Positions 1-6,286 of a DNA stretch of 64,000 nucleotides are shown here, one piece after another. Origin of the DNA: a virus; the IMG/VR virus record IMGVR_UViG_3300036770_003454, positions 62,001-126,000 of that record. The stretch is one strand, 5' to 3'. Every line of letters begins with the position of its first letter. The stretch's first letter is position 1. A program made the translations under genes and the position numbers. A model generated the notes under the pieces. That model did not search any database and was not told the DNA's origin. It worked only from the letters and a program-made list of their open reading frames with translations.

Positions 1-206
1 AACCAATGCTTTCCATCTTTAGGTGAATTCCATGCGTTTCCAAAATTCTCTTTATCAGGTAGAACCATATTATCATAGTCCACAGCACTTGTCAATCTGT
101 GTTTGACAACTCTCCGTTCTCTCTTATGCTCTTGAATTTTAAATGGTTTATCGGATGGAGATTTTGTGTTACCGGATATTGGTGTCTTCTTTCTGGATCT
201 GGACAT
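1..206 (-). CDS. Conserved hypothetical protein, 3' end cut by window edge
   Basis: The ORF opens at the ATG at 204-206, behind a good ribosome site (GGAGAAATCTA), and runs off the left edge. The visible part begins MSRSRKKTPISGNTKSPSDK and later reads GNAWNSPKDGKHW. This layout, a basic start followed by a W..KDGK.(Y/W) motif, is shared by short conserved hypothetical proteins of phages and bacteria, from memory. It overlaps the upstream gene by 38 bases, so it belongs to the same transcript as the repeat-ORF array. Function unknown. Confidence 0.7.
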   Translation of the reverse strand, partial: MSRSRKKTPISGNTKSPSDKPFKIQEHKRERRVVKHRLTSAVDYDNMVLPDKENFGNAWNSPKDGKHW

Positions 207-435
207 TAGATTTCTCCTTCAAATCTAGTTCATTAGTAATAGTCATACCGCCTGCTAGATATAATGGCATATAGGCATCACCACCAAATCCCATCTTATT
301 ATAAATGAGATATCTAAAGGTTCCACCTTCAATAGCATTATCTACAATATTTTCCATTACCCAAGCAGTGATTGCTAATTTAGTTCTATAATCACAGTTC
401 TTGACTAATTCATCTAATTCAGTAAATTCAGACAT
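169..435 (-). CDS. Conserved hypothetical protein, 88 aa
   Basis: The protein starts MSEFTELDELVKNCDYRTKL and contains GGTFRYLIYNKMGFGGDAY, a motif pattern seen in small conserved phage or bacterial hypothetical proteins. Its start overlaps the end of the preceding array ORF by 8 bases, using the same junction as the array members (…ELENV stop / MSEF start). It is therefore probably translationally coupled to the repeat-ORF array. No catalytic motif is evident; function unknown. Confidence 0.7.
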   Translation of the reverse strand: MSEFTELDELVKNCDYRTKLAITAWVMENIVDNAIEGGTFRYLIYNKMGFGGDAYMPLYLAGGMTITNELDLKEKSNVQIQKEDTNIR

Positions 436-622
436 TTTCTAGTTCCTTATAAATGGCATTATTAGTGATATTCCAAGTGATATTATAAGTGACCTCATAA
501 GCTGGAAACAAAGTAACATTTTTAGTGGAATTATCAATGATATGATAAGCAGCATGATGGGTGGCAATATCAGTCGAATTCCAAGTCGAAATTCTAATGG
601 CATCTTTGATTTTATTCAACAT
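428..622 (-). CDS. Array 1 micro-ORF A, degenerate NAT-repeat family
   Basis: This 64-aa protein starts MLNKIKDAI and ends YKELENV, matching the family frame M(L/S)NKTKDA … (R/K)ELEHV(E/K). The x-N-A/I-T tetrads are partly eroded (for example TYNITWNIT). Its start overlaps the previous ORF by 11 bases and its stop overlaps the next start by 8. It is the last member of array 1. Function unknown. Confidence 0.6.
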   Translation of the reverse strand: MLNKIKDAIRISTWNSTDIATHHAAYHIIDNSTKNVTLFPAYEVTYNITWNITNNAIYKELENV

Positions 623-800
623 GTTCTAGTTCCTTTTCAATTTCATTGAATATAACATTATCAAGAATACTGCGTGTGAAATGAAAATAATCAGTAAAAT
701 ATAAAACTGACCATGTTGCTTCTTTTGTAGCACGGTAAATTGATACATCAAGAATTAATCTATTATATGTATTAATATCATCTACGATTTTATTTGACAT
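612..800 (-). CDS. Array 1 micro-ORF B, diverged family member
   Basis: This 62-aa protein keeps the family ends (MSNK start, EKELEHVE end), but the middle has lost the NAT tetrads. Both ends overlap neighbours by 11 bases, in the same start/stop overlap as the other members. Conservation of the ends and the junction while the middle drifts suggests that the junction or the termini are under selection. Function unknown. Confidence 0.55.
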   Translation of the reverse strand: MSNKIVDDINTYNRLILDVSIYRATKEATWSVLYFTDYFHFTRSILDNVIFNEIEKELEHVE

Positions 801-981
801 GTTCTAGTTCTCTTTTGATAGCAGTCAAAATACAAGATATTGATGTATCTGTTTTATGTAAAATAACATATGAAGTAGAATAATAAACAGGTTTCCATGT
901 ATCATTTGAAGTGGCAGCAGTAACAGTTCTGCCGATGTTATTTGTTATATTCCTAATTTCATTCCATGTTTTATCTGACAT
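790..981 (-). CDS. Array 1 micro-ORF C, diverged family member
   Basis: This 63-aa protein begins MSDKTWNEIRNIT and ends IKRELEHVK, the family termini. Only scattered T-rich tetrads remain inside. It is overlapped by 11 bases on both sides. It reads in a different frame from its neighbours because each unit is offset by the overlap. Function unknown. Confidence 0.55.
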   Translation of the reverse strand: MSDKTWNEIRNITNNIGRTVTAATSNDTWKPVYYSTSYVILHKTDTSISCILTAIKRELEHVK

Positions 982-1177
982 TATACAGAGTCTCTTTTAT
1001 TTGAAGACGAAGAGAATCAAATGTTGCTTCTGTCATTCGTTCTCTTACATTATCAAGTACTATATCTTGTAAATAATCACGTGTCAAATCATCCAAAAAG
1101 GTCATTGTTGAAGTTCCGAAATAATGTGTGCCTACTTTATGTGTTTTGATTTTCACAAAGTTCACTGGTTTAGACAT
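971..1177 (-). CDS. Array 1 micro-ORF D, unlike the NAT family inside
   Basis: This 68-aa protein starts MSKPVNFVKIKTHKVG and ends IKETLYNVR. The end only loosely resembles RELEHVK. It has no tetrapeptide repeat and looks like an ordinary soluble mini-protein. The stop/start overlaps with its neighbours (8 bases upstream, 11 downstream) keep it within the array's coupled translation. It may be a cargo gene inserted in the array, or a fully diverged member. Confidence 0.55.
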   Translation of the reverse strand: MSKPVNFVKIKTHKVGTHYFGTSTMTFLDDLTRDYLQDIVLDNVRERMTEATFDSLRLQIKETLYNVR

Positions 1178-1400
1178 GTTCTAGTTCTCTTTTGATAGCA
1201 TTCCCAGTAGCATTAAAAGTGACATTCCAAATGGCATTATCAGTGGCATTCCAAGTAACATTATAAGTGACATTATAAGTAGCATTATAAGTGACAGTTC
1301 TAGTGGCATTATCAGTGACAGTTCTAGTGGCATTATCAGTGGCAATCCAAGTTGCATTTCTAGTGACATACCAAATGGCATTCTTTGTTTTATTTGACAT
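1170..1400 (-). CDS. Array 1 micro-ORF E, full NAT-repeat protein
   Basis: This 76-aa protein is a clear family member. It starts MSNKTKNAIWYVT, then has about fifteen four-residue units of the form x-(N/D)-(A/V)-T with x mostly W, Y, R or F, then ends NAIKRELEHV. Each unit is 12 bp. A second minus-strand frame across the same bases is also open (MPLGMPL type) because the repeat lacks stops. The NAT frame is preferred because start, stop and conserved termini fit the array. Function unknown. Confidence 0.6.
   Translation of the reverse strand: MSNKTKNAIWYVTRNATWIATDNATRTVTDNATRTVTYNATYNVTYNVTWNATDNAIWNVTFNATGNAIKRELEHV
1203..1385 (-). repeat. 12-bp tandem repeat tract, array 1
   Basis: Plus-strand reading shows repeated units of the type GTGGCATTATAA, GTGGCATTCCAA and GTGACATTATAA. 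On the coding strand they give x-N-A-T codons. Most differences fall in the first codon of each unit (TAT, TGG, AGA, ATT and others) and at GAT versus AAT. The tract lies inside micro-ORF E. Confidence 0.85.
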
Positions 1401-1575
1401 GTTCTAGTTCCCTATCAATAGCATTCCTAATTGCGTTAAAAGTAGAATCACTTGTGGCATTCAAAATGACATTAATTGTGATATTTCTAGTGACATCCAA
1501 AGTAACATCACATGTGACATTCTTAGTAGCAACATAAATAGCATTGACCGTTACATCATTGATTTTACCTATCAT
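1390..1575 (-). CDS. Array 1 first micro-ORF F, NAT-repeat family
   Basis: The start at 1575 (MIGKINDVTVNA) is chosen because GGAG lies six bases upstream and the sequence aligns with other family starts. A longer reading to 1626 would run through a hairpin. The 61-aa product has x-N-V/A-T tetrads (TKNVTCDVTLDVT) and ends IDRELEHVK. It is the promoter-proximal ORF of array 1. A hairpin stands directly upstream of its ribosome site. Confidence 0.6.
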   Translation of the reverse strand: MIGKINDVTVNAIYVATKNVTCDVTLDVTRNITINVILNATSDSTFNAIRNAIDRELEHVK

Positions 1576-1589
1576 CAAATTCTCCATAT

Positions 1590-1616
1590 GAAAAGAGTCC
1601 CAGTTACGGGACTCTC
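1590..1616 (-). terminator. Hairpin upstream of array 1
   Basis: The stem AGAGTCCC / GGGACTCT with a six-base loop is followed on the minus strand by TTTT. It separates the preceding gene (1623-1970) from array 1 and ends about 10 bases before the GGAG of the first micro-ORF. It could terminate transcription, or protect or process the array mRNA. Confidence 0.6.
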
Positions 1617-1622
1617 TCAGTA

Positions 1623-1970
1623 TCAATCTTCAACTCTTCTATATCCTTCTGGTACATACTCCCTCTGACGGCGAACATGATATGTTCCCTTCTCAAATAG
1701 AATGGGTTCATGTGTATCATAATCACGGAGATGCTCTAGAGCAACAGGATCATTTACAACAAGTAGACAATCCATGATAGAGTCAGGAAGTTGATACATC
1801 TTTACCTTCTCCTTCTCCATCACATGATTATGACCAGTCTCGGAGTGGGTAACAACTACATACTTACCAACTGGCGGCACTTCAACAGCATTTGCAGGAA
1901 TTGGTGTATCAATGCGACGGATGTAAATATCACCTTGAGCCGCACAATTAACAAATCGACGAATATTCAT
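1623..1970 (-). CDS. Conserved hypothetical protein, DUF6745-locus companion
   Basis: The start MNIRRFVNC at 1970 is chosen over 1994 because TAGGAGA lies at correct spacing and the ATG overlaps the stop of the upstream HNH gene. The 115-aa protein contains AQGDIYIRRID, HSETGHNHV, DTHEP and RRQREYVPEGYRRVED. From memory, this motif set (SETGH … QREY..EG.R.V.D) occurs in small proteins encoded beside DUF6745 proteins in other bacteria. The biochemical role is unknown. The DUF6745-like gene lies nearby at 3462-4499. Confidence 0.65.
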   Translation of the reverse strand: MNIRRFVNCAAQGDIYIRRIDTPIPANAVEVPPVGKYVVVTHSETGHNHVMEKEKVKMYQLPDSIMDCLLVVNDPVALEHLRDYDTHEPILFEKGTYHVRRQREYVPEGYRRVED

Positions 1971-2578
1971 TTTATTTCTCCTAAGTTTTTCCATGTTAAG
2001 TTACGACATATTTTATATATAGTATTTCTGCTTACTTTATATTCTCTCATCAAGTCTGCTTGTTTTACACCATTGTTAAACCTCTTTCTTATGTCTAAGA
2101 CATCTTTTTCTTTCAATATATGCTGACTGTGATTTTCTCCTTTTTGTTCTGGAGGTAAAACTGCTCTGTTTTTATTTCTACAATCAGCATTATTTTCTGC
2201 TGCTGTTCCTAGCCAAAGATGATTAGGATTTACACAACTAGAATTATCACATGTATGACACACAAATTTATCGTTGTCAATATATCCATTACTTAGCAAA
2301 AAAGAATATCTATGTGCCCTAACAGACTTTTTGTTGTCCAATATAAATTCGCCATAACCCTGTTTATTTTTATTACCTAACCAAACCCAACATCCATTTT
2401 CATTACTTTTATCAACTTTTTCCCAGAACCTAACCGATTCTTCTTTTTGTCTTTTAGGTCTTTTATATGGTTGTTTTTCAGGTAACATATTATGACGACT
2501 ATAATATAGATAATGTTTTTTACACAATCCTCTGGATTTAACATTATTTTTACATGTGTTTACAGAACATTTTATCAT
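1967..2578 (-). CDS. HNH homing endonuclease
   Basis: The 203-aa protein has N-terminal Cys pairs (CSVNTCKNN, CKKHY), a CWVWLG…RAHRYSF stretch, and the HNH core HTCDNSSCVNPNHL at about residues 106-119. A C-terminal helix-turn-helix-like segment follows (KQADLMREYKVSRNTIYKICR). Such enzymes nick or cut DNA to spread their own gene. It sits between array 2 and the QREY-type gene, with an ATGA overlap to the latter, and has its own strong promoter at 2612-2640. Confidence 0.85.
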   Translation of the reverse strand: MIKCSVNTCKNNVKSRGLCKKHYLYYSRHNMLPEKQPYKRPKRQKEESVRFWEKVDKSNENGCWVWLGNKNKQGYGEFILDNKKSVRAHRYSFLLSNGYIDNDKFVCHTCDNSSCVNPNHLWLGTAAENNADCRNKNRAVLPPEQKGENHSQHILKEKDVLDIRKRFNNGVKQADLMREYKVSRNTIYKICRNLTWKNLGEIK

Positions 2579-2611
2579 TTATTACATTTATCTTTTATTG
2601 ATGATGGTATA

Positions 2612-2640
2612 ACTATACACTACTTATGTGATGTTGTCAA
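2612..2640 (-). promoter_or_regulatory. Sigma70-type promoter
   Basis: On the minus strand TTGACA, 17 bases, TATAGT. The -10 box lies about 35 bases before the HNH gene start at 2578. It lies inside the 3' end of micro-ORF G. Confidence 0.75.
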
Positions 2641-2824
2641 GTGAAAATAATACTCTGTGAAGTTCTTGTTTTATGATAAAATCTGTTGGAAAAGATATTC
2701 TATTTATCTTTCCACATGTATGAGAATCAATTTCCATATATGAACGAAAATCCAATATGTGATAAATTCTTTCATCTACTAAATGTGATATATGATTTGT
2801 CATTTTGTTTGTTTTATTCAACAT
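2624..2824 (-). CDS. Array 2 last micro-ORF G, diverged
   Basis: This 66-aa protein starts MLNKTNKMTNH in the usual 11-base overlap with micro-ORF H, but carries no tetrads and does not end in the standard RELEHV. Its 3' end contains the promoter for the next gene. The family reading frame has therefore been eroded or recruited. Function unknown. Confidence 0.5.
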   Translation of the reverse strand: MLNKTNKMTNHISHLVDERIYHILDFRSYMEIDSHTCGKINRISFPTDFIIKQELHRVLFSLDNIT

Positions 2825-3011
2825 GTTCTAGTTCTCTGACAATAGCATTCAAAGTGTCATTATCAGCGACATCCCAAGTGGCATCCCAAGTGGCATTACA
2901 AGTGGCATTATAAGTGACATTACTAGTGGCATTTTCAGTGGCATTTTCAGTGGCAACCCTAGTGGCATTATAAGTGGCATTATAAGTGGCATCTTTTGTT
3001 TTATTCAACAT
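2814..3011 (-). CDS. Array 2 micro-ORF H, NAT-repeat protein
   Basis: A 65-aa protein with start MLNKTKDATYNAT, about twelve x-(N/D/E)-A-T tetrads (x = Y, R, S, C, W and others), and end NAIVRELEHVE. Its start overlaps the stop of ORF I by 11 bases. In that overlap one strand segment encodes EHVE-stop in one frame and MLNK in another. It is nearly identical to ORF I at its ends but differs in tetrad order, as expected from slippage or recombination. Function unknown. Confidence 0.6.
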   Translation of the reverse strand: MLNKTKDATYNATYNATRVATENATENATSNVTYNATCNATWDATWDVADNDTLNAIVRELEHVE

Positions 3012-3395
3012 GTTCTAGTTCTCTGACAATAGCATTCTTAGTGGCATTATAAGTGGCATTCCTAGTGGCATCCCAAGTGGCATTACAAGTGGCATTATAA
3101 GTGACATTACTAGTGGCATTTTCAGTGGCATTATAAGTGGCATTCCAAGTGGCATTCCAAGTGGCATTATAAGTGGCATCTTTTGTTTTATTCAACATGT
3201 TCTAGTTCCCTATCAATAGCATTATAAGTGGCATTCCTAGTGGCATCCCAAGTGGCATTACAAGTGGCATTATAAGTGACATTACTAGTGGCATTCCAAG
3301 TGGCATTCCAAGTGGCATCCCAAGTGGCATTTTCAGTGGCAACCCTAGTGGCATTATAAGTGGCAACCCTAGTGGCATTCTTAGTGGCATCTTTT
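2836..3395 (-). repeat. Long 12-bp repeat tract in three ORF units, array 2
   Basis: Three tandem units (H, I and J), each about 187 to 214 bp, are built from 12-bp GTGGCATTNNAA-type repeats. They are separated by near-identical junction sequence encoding RELEHVE-stop overlapped with MLNK/MIDK. Sub-blocks such as the YNATCNATWDAT-coding run recur in all three units. Duplication is therefore visible at two levels, 12 bp and about 190 bp. Confidence 0.9.
3001..3198 (-). CDS. Array 2 micro-ORF I, NAT-repeat protein
   Basis: A 65-aa protein, MLNKTKDATYNATWNAT to NAIVRELEHVE, with about thirteen regular tetrads. It overlaps J and H by 11 bases each. The ribosome binding site lies within the conserved RELEHV codons (AGAGAACTAGAAC) and is weak. 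Translation probably depends on coupling from the upstream ORF. Function unknown. Confidence 0.6.
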   Translation of the reverse strand: MLNKTKDATYNATWNATWNATYNATENATSNVTYNATCNATWDATRNATYNATKNAIVRELEHVE

Positions 3396-3409
3396 GTTTT
3401 ATCAATCAT
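3188..3409 (-). CDS. Array 2 first micro-ORF J, NAT-repeat protein
   Basis: Two adjacent ATGs exist (3412 and 3409). The second has the better distance to GGAG. The 73-aa product MIDKTKDATKNATRVAT … NAIDRELEHVE has about fifteen tetrads, the longest regular run in array 2. It follows a hairpin and the sequence CATATGGAG, which also precedes the first ORF of array 1. Function unknown. Confidence 0.6.
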   Translation of the reverse strand: MIDKTKDATKNATRVATYNATRVATENATWDATWNATWNATSNVTYNATCNATWDATRNATYNAIDRELEHVE

Positions 3410-3423
3410 CATTCACTCCATAT

Positions 3424-3454
3424 GAGAAACGGGAACATTTTTGCTCCCGTTCTC
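3424..3454 (-). terminator. Hairpin between the DUF6745-like gene and array 2
   Basis: The stem is GAGAACGGGA with GCAAAAATG loop and TTCCCGTTTCTC. No U-tract follows; the next bases are CATATGGAG, the ribosome site of array 2. It may be an RNA-processing or stabilising hairpin rather than a true terminator. Confidence 0.5.
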
Positions 3455-3461
3455 TTTTCAG

Positions 3462-4499
3462 TTATGTACGAACTTCCGGAACCACAAACTCATTCGTATC
3501 CATTCCAAAAGTCCAAGCATTGGCCTGTAAAGCAGTCTTCATATCAGGTGGAACTGGCAAAGCAAACTCTCGACCTGTTCCACACTTTACACGAAGAAAC
3601 TTCTCAGTTCCAATGTCAGGCAATGTAACCTCCAATAGTTCACCAATCTCTGGATCACCATCAGTATCAATTACCTTAGCATCAAGTTCTGCCAGGATCT
3701 TTGCCCAACCAAGAATCTCACATGCCGCACGGCGTTGCTCAATATTCTGCCATGTAATTGCTTCCTTGGCACTCAATGACTTGGTATCCATAATCCAATG
3801 CTCAGGAACAGATACACCATGCCAATGATATAGTGACCAACCATCAGACCAACGATGTGAAGGACCATTCTGTAAATGAGCACGATTCTGGTCATCAATC
3901 TTCAGCACTTGTGGAAAGTCCGAAACAATACAGAACTTCTCATGCATAACACGGAATGTACCATGAATGGCTGCTTCTTCCCAATACTTATACTTCTCAT
4001 ACTCAGGAAGTTGAAGACCAATCACATCCCGCATAGCAGTAAGATAAACATCATACTGTGCCCAATATGCACCACCCTGATACACATTTGACCACTGCTT
4101 TGCTTCTGAAATACCCTTCTTGCCTGCGAGTTTCTTACATACTTCAACATACTTTGAAACAACACCACCTGAAGAAGTATCAACGGCATTGAATGCTTCT
4201 GTAACAGTATCCATTACAGTTTGTGCATCCTGTGCGTTCTTCTTTGAAAGAAGGGCAGAAGCAGCACCATACATGAATACCATCTGGATTGGTGACTTAG
4301 CAAGAACAACAATAGGCTTTGCTAGATCAGCAGCAGCATATAGACCTTCAATAGCAGGCTTTAGTTTAGTAAAGTCCGTAGGAGTTGTGCGTAGAATCAT
4401 CTTGATCCACTTATCGGTATGCTCCTTGAGCAGTATCTTCTCCTCTTCAGTGATACCACCAGAAGCCTTAGTAGGAGTACGAACGATATTGTTAGTCAT
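3462..4499 (-). CDS. DUF6745-like protein
   Basis: The 345-aa protein has the layout I associate with DUF6745 proteins. It contains VYQGGAYWAQYDVYL, then IHGTFRVMHEKFCIVSD, then GPSHRWSDGWSLYHWHGVSV. A segment IEQRRAACEILGWAKIL follows, and the C-terminus reads FALPVPPDMKTALQANAWTFG. Function of the family is unknown. From memory, cellular members carry an internal four-residue repeat run, and here the equivalent region (about residues 95-140) has no such repeats. Instead, free-standing four-residue-repeat ORFs flank the gene on both sides. It has its own strong promoter (4529-4557). Confidence 0.65.
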   Translation of the reverse strand: MTNNIVRTPTKASGGITEEEKILLKEHTDKWIKMILRTTPTDFTKLKPAIEGLYAAADLAKPIVVLAKSPIQMVFMYGAASALLSKKNAQDAQTVMDTVTEAFNAVDTSSGGVVSKYVEVCKKLAGKKGISEAKQWSNVYQGGAYWAQYDVYLTAMRDVIGLQLPEYEKYKYWEEAAIHGTFRVMHEKFCIVSDFPQVLKIDDQNRAHLQNGPSHRWSDGWSLYHWHGVSVPEHWIMDTKSLSAKEAITWQNIEQRRAACEILGWAKILAELDAKVIDTDGDPEIGELLEVTLPDIGTEKFLRVKCGTGREFALPVPPDMKTALQANAWTFGMDTNEFVVPEVRT

Positions 4500-4528
4500 T
4501 GATCAGTTCCTTTGTTGATTAGGATGTA

Positions 4529-4557
4529 ACTATAGCATATGGAAGGATGGAAGTCAA
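4529..4557 (-). promoter_or_regulatory. Sigma70-type promoter for the DUF6745-like gene
   Basis: TTGACT, 17 bases, TATAGT on the minus strand, with TGC before the -10 (extended -10). It is well placed 30 bases upstream of the ATG at 4499. This is the same architecture as other accessory-gene promoters in the window. Confidence 0.8.
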
Positions 4558-4739
4558 GAGATATTTTTCAATTCCATTTCAATAGCATCCCAAGTAGCAT
4601 TATAAGTGGCATTCAAAGTGTCATTATCAGTGACATCCCAAGTGGCATCCCAAGTGGCATCATAAGTGACATTATCAATGGCATTTATAGTGGCATTATA
4701 AGTGACATTATAAGTGACATCTTTTGTTTTATTTGACAT
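4554..4739 (-). CDS. Array 3 micro-ORF K, NAT-repeat protein
   Basis: A 61-aa protein, MSNKTKDVTYNVTYNAT … ending EMELKNIS, so the C-terminal signature is altered. About ten tetrads are present. It overlaps ORF L by 11 bases with the MSNK / EHVK-stop junction. It is the last ORF before the promoter of the DUF6745-like gene, whose -35 box touches its 3' end. Confidence 0.55.
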   Translation of the reverse strand: MSNKTKDVTYNVTYNATINAIDNVTYDATWDATWDVTDNDTLNATYNATWDAIEMELKNIS

Positions 4740-4915
4740 GTTCTAGTTCTCGCCTGATAGCATCTTTAGTATCATTAAAAGTGACATTTCCAGTGGCAGT
4801 CCAAGATGCAATTGTGGCAGTTCTAGTGGCATTCAAAGTGTCATTATCAGTGACATCCCAAGTGGCATCCCAAGTGGCATTATAAGTGGCATTATCAATT
4901 GTATCTTTTGTTTTA
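4581..4915 (-). repeat. 12-bp repeat tract, array 3
   Basis: This is the same GTGGCATTATAA / GTGGCATCCCAA unit as arrays 1 and 2. It runs through ORFs K and L and contains a shared block coding WDATWDVTDNDTLNAT, also present in array 2. The shared block points to copying between arrays that are more than 1 kb apart. Confidence 0.85.
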
Positions 4916-4923
4916 TTTGACAT
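4729..4923 (-). CDS. Array 3 micro-ORF L, NAT-repeat protein
   Basis: A 64-aa protein, MSNKTKDTIDNAT … RRELEHVK. It mixes regular tetrads with diverged ones (TRTATIASWTATGNVT). The start overlaps the stop of the following plus-side ORF (4913-5101) by 11 bases. Function unknown. Confidence 0.6.
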   Translation of the reverse strand: MSNKTKDTIDNATYNATWDATWDVTDNDTLNATRTATIASWTATGNVTFNDTKDAIRRELEHVK

Positions 4924-5101
4924 CTATCATTATCCTATCAATAGCAAGAACAAGAGTTCCTCTTTCAATAATTCTATCTTTGTAGACATAACCAAAGATA
5001 TACTGGTCAATACTAAATTCAATAGCAGAACATATAACATAATCATTCAACATAAATGTTGTCTTATCTTGTGTTCTTCTATGTATCCAATCTCTTTTCA
5101 T
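4913..5101 (-). CDS. Array 3 first ORF, non-repetitive member
   Basis: A 62-aa protein starting MKRDWIHRRTQDK and ending LAIDRIMIDVK. The end loosely resembles the AI.RELEHVK signature. It lacks tetrads. Its ATG overlaps the stop of the metallophosphoesterase gene (ATGA), so array 3 is cotranscribed with that enzyme. It could be the ancestral or a degenerate unit. Confidence 0.5.
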   Translation of the reverse strand: MKRDWIHRRTQDKTTFMLNDYVICSAIEFSIDQYIFGYVYKDRIIERGTLVLAIDRIMIDVK

Positions 5102-5943
5102 GGCAATTCAATGTCCCTCAAACCAGTGAAGTTATAAGCACACTTCTCAAAATGATAACCACGTTGATTTGATAAAACTCGGCACTCCGAATCACCAACA
5201 ACATAATCAACATTCATATGAGTGTGTCCATGAATCCAGTACTTGATAGATGGATTGTCCAAAATCAAATCCGATAAGTTTGAGAAATAAGCAAAGTCTA
5301 AACTGTTACCAGAATGTTCTTGGTTCAATGATAGATGTGTTGGTGCATGATGTGTCATAACAATCACTTTATCATTATTTTTGATAACTTCCTCAATGTA
5401 TGCCCTTGAGATATTATGCTGATTCAAAATAAACTCAGCATCAATCTTCCTGTTAGATGTACGATTGAAATAGTTCATGTCCTTGACATCTTCTTTGCCA
5501 ATCAACTTATAATCGTTCATCTTTCTTTCAACATCCCACATAGCAAACGAATTGCCTTTGAAGAAGTCTGTCCATAGAGTAGCACCAACCAATGTCCAAT
5601 CGTGAATCTTGACTGTATCATTATCAAGAATCCGAATCTTTGTTAGTTCAAGATTAGCAAAACCATCAATCAGTTCTTGCTTAGTATTGCCAAAGATAGA
5701 GTTATAATGTTCATGATTTCCCATGACCATATAAACAGCATCATACTTATCAATCAAGTCCTTCTTGAACTTCTTCATATACTTTGAATGCTTTCTAGCA
5801 TCCTTATCTGTTCTATGTGGTCTAAGCATTGCTGCCGTAGTAATATCACCAGCCAGCAATAGAACATCTCCACCAGGTTCATTAGAGAAATCAGGCCAGT
5901 CTAAGAACTCAAGATGGAGATCGGACACATATGATATTTTCAT
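5098..5943 (-). CDS. Calcineurin-like metallophosphoesterase
   Basis: The 281-aa protein has all the metal-binding motifs of the calcineurin-like phosphoesterase fold: SDLHLEF (residues 7-13), LLAGDIT, MGNHEH, MTHHAP and HGHTHMN. The substrate cannot be told from sequence; relatives act on phosphodiesters of nucleotides, RNA or lipids. It heads the transcript that includes array 3 and is preceded by a terminator hairpin and a GGAG ribosome site. Confidence 0.85.
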   Translation of the reverse strand: MKISYVSDLHLEFLDWPDFSNEPGGDVLLLAGDITTAAMLRPHRTDKDARKHSKYMKKFKKDLIDKYDAVYMVMGNHEHYNSIFGNTKQELIDGFANLELTKIRILDNDTVKIHDWTLVGATLWTDFFKGNSFAMWDVERKMNDYKLIGKEDVKDMNYFNRTSNRKIDAEFILNQHNISRAYIEEVIKNNDKVIVMTHHAPTHLSLNQEHSGNSLDFAYFSNLSDLILDNPSIKYWIHGHTHMNVDYVVGDSECRVLSNQRGYHFEKCAYNFTGLRDIELP

Positions 5944-5960
5944 TTTAATTCTCCATAAAC

Positions 5961-5993
5961 AAAAGGTGCTTGCACTTTAACATGCAAGCACCT
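5961..5993 (-). terminator. Rho-independent terminator
   Basis: The 11-bp stem AGGTGCTTGCA / TGCAAGCACCT is followed by TTTTG on the minus strand. It ends the 5999-6286 transcript just before the metallophosphoesterase gene. Confidence 0.8.
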
Positions 5994-5998
5994 GATTG

Positions 5999-6286
5999 TC
6001 AATTGTTGTAGGCAAGTTTATGAACTACATATTTGCCTTTATTTGTTTCTGCATTTAATTTACTACACAAATCATATGCACCTGATTCTTTTTCTGTATA
6101 GGTGAAAAAGTTCATTTCTTTTCCAACCTGATGTATGATTGCGTAATAATGTGTAGGACGAACCCAAGTTGATTTACCTACATGCAGTGTATTTGCTACT
6201 TTCTTTTCACGTGGTTTTCTTGTTCGTTTTACAGTTGTAGTTGCAGTAGTTTTGGGTTTGTTTTTAGAACCCTTTGGTCTAGGCAT
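5999..6286 (-). CDS. Small basic-N-terminus protein, unknown
   Basis: A 95-aa protein starting MPRPKGSKNKPKTTA, an AT-hook-like basic start seen in many small phage proteins. A region with HYYAIIHQVGKEMNFFTY follows. The basic segment (residues 3-30) suggests nucleic-acid contact, but no known domain is evident. It is expressed from a strong promoter at 6314-6342. Confidence 0.7.
   Translation of the reverse strand: MPRPKGSKNKPKTTATTTVKRTRKPREKKVANTLHVGKSTWVRPTHYYAIIHQVGKEMNFFTYTEKESGAYDLCSKLNAETNKGKYVVHKLAYNN

Noticed and set aside
1181-1381. Open frame of the MPLGMPLIMPLG type across the repeats (also 3202-3405)
   Set aside because: The 12-bp repeat lacks stops in two minus-strand frames. 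This one has no ribosome site, no family start or end, and does not fit the 11-base junctions. It is a shadow of the NAT frame.
2836-3395. CRISPR-like array
   Set aside because: Units are 12 bp and contiguous without spacers, and they lie in frame inside ORFs; no cas genes are present.
428-5101. Diversity-generating retroelement producing codon-focused variation
   Set aside because: Variation is focused on one codon, but no reverse transcriptase gene or template repeat was found in the window; simple slippage or recombination suffices.
428-5101. N-x-T motifs as N-glycosylation sites
   Set aside because: The N-A-T repeat satisfies the sequon, but no oligosaccharyltransferase is expected in the bacterial host cytoplasm and no export signal exists on the micro-ORFs.
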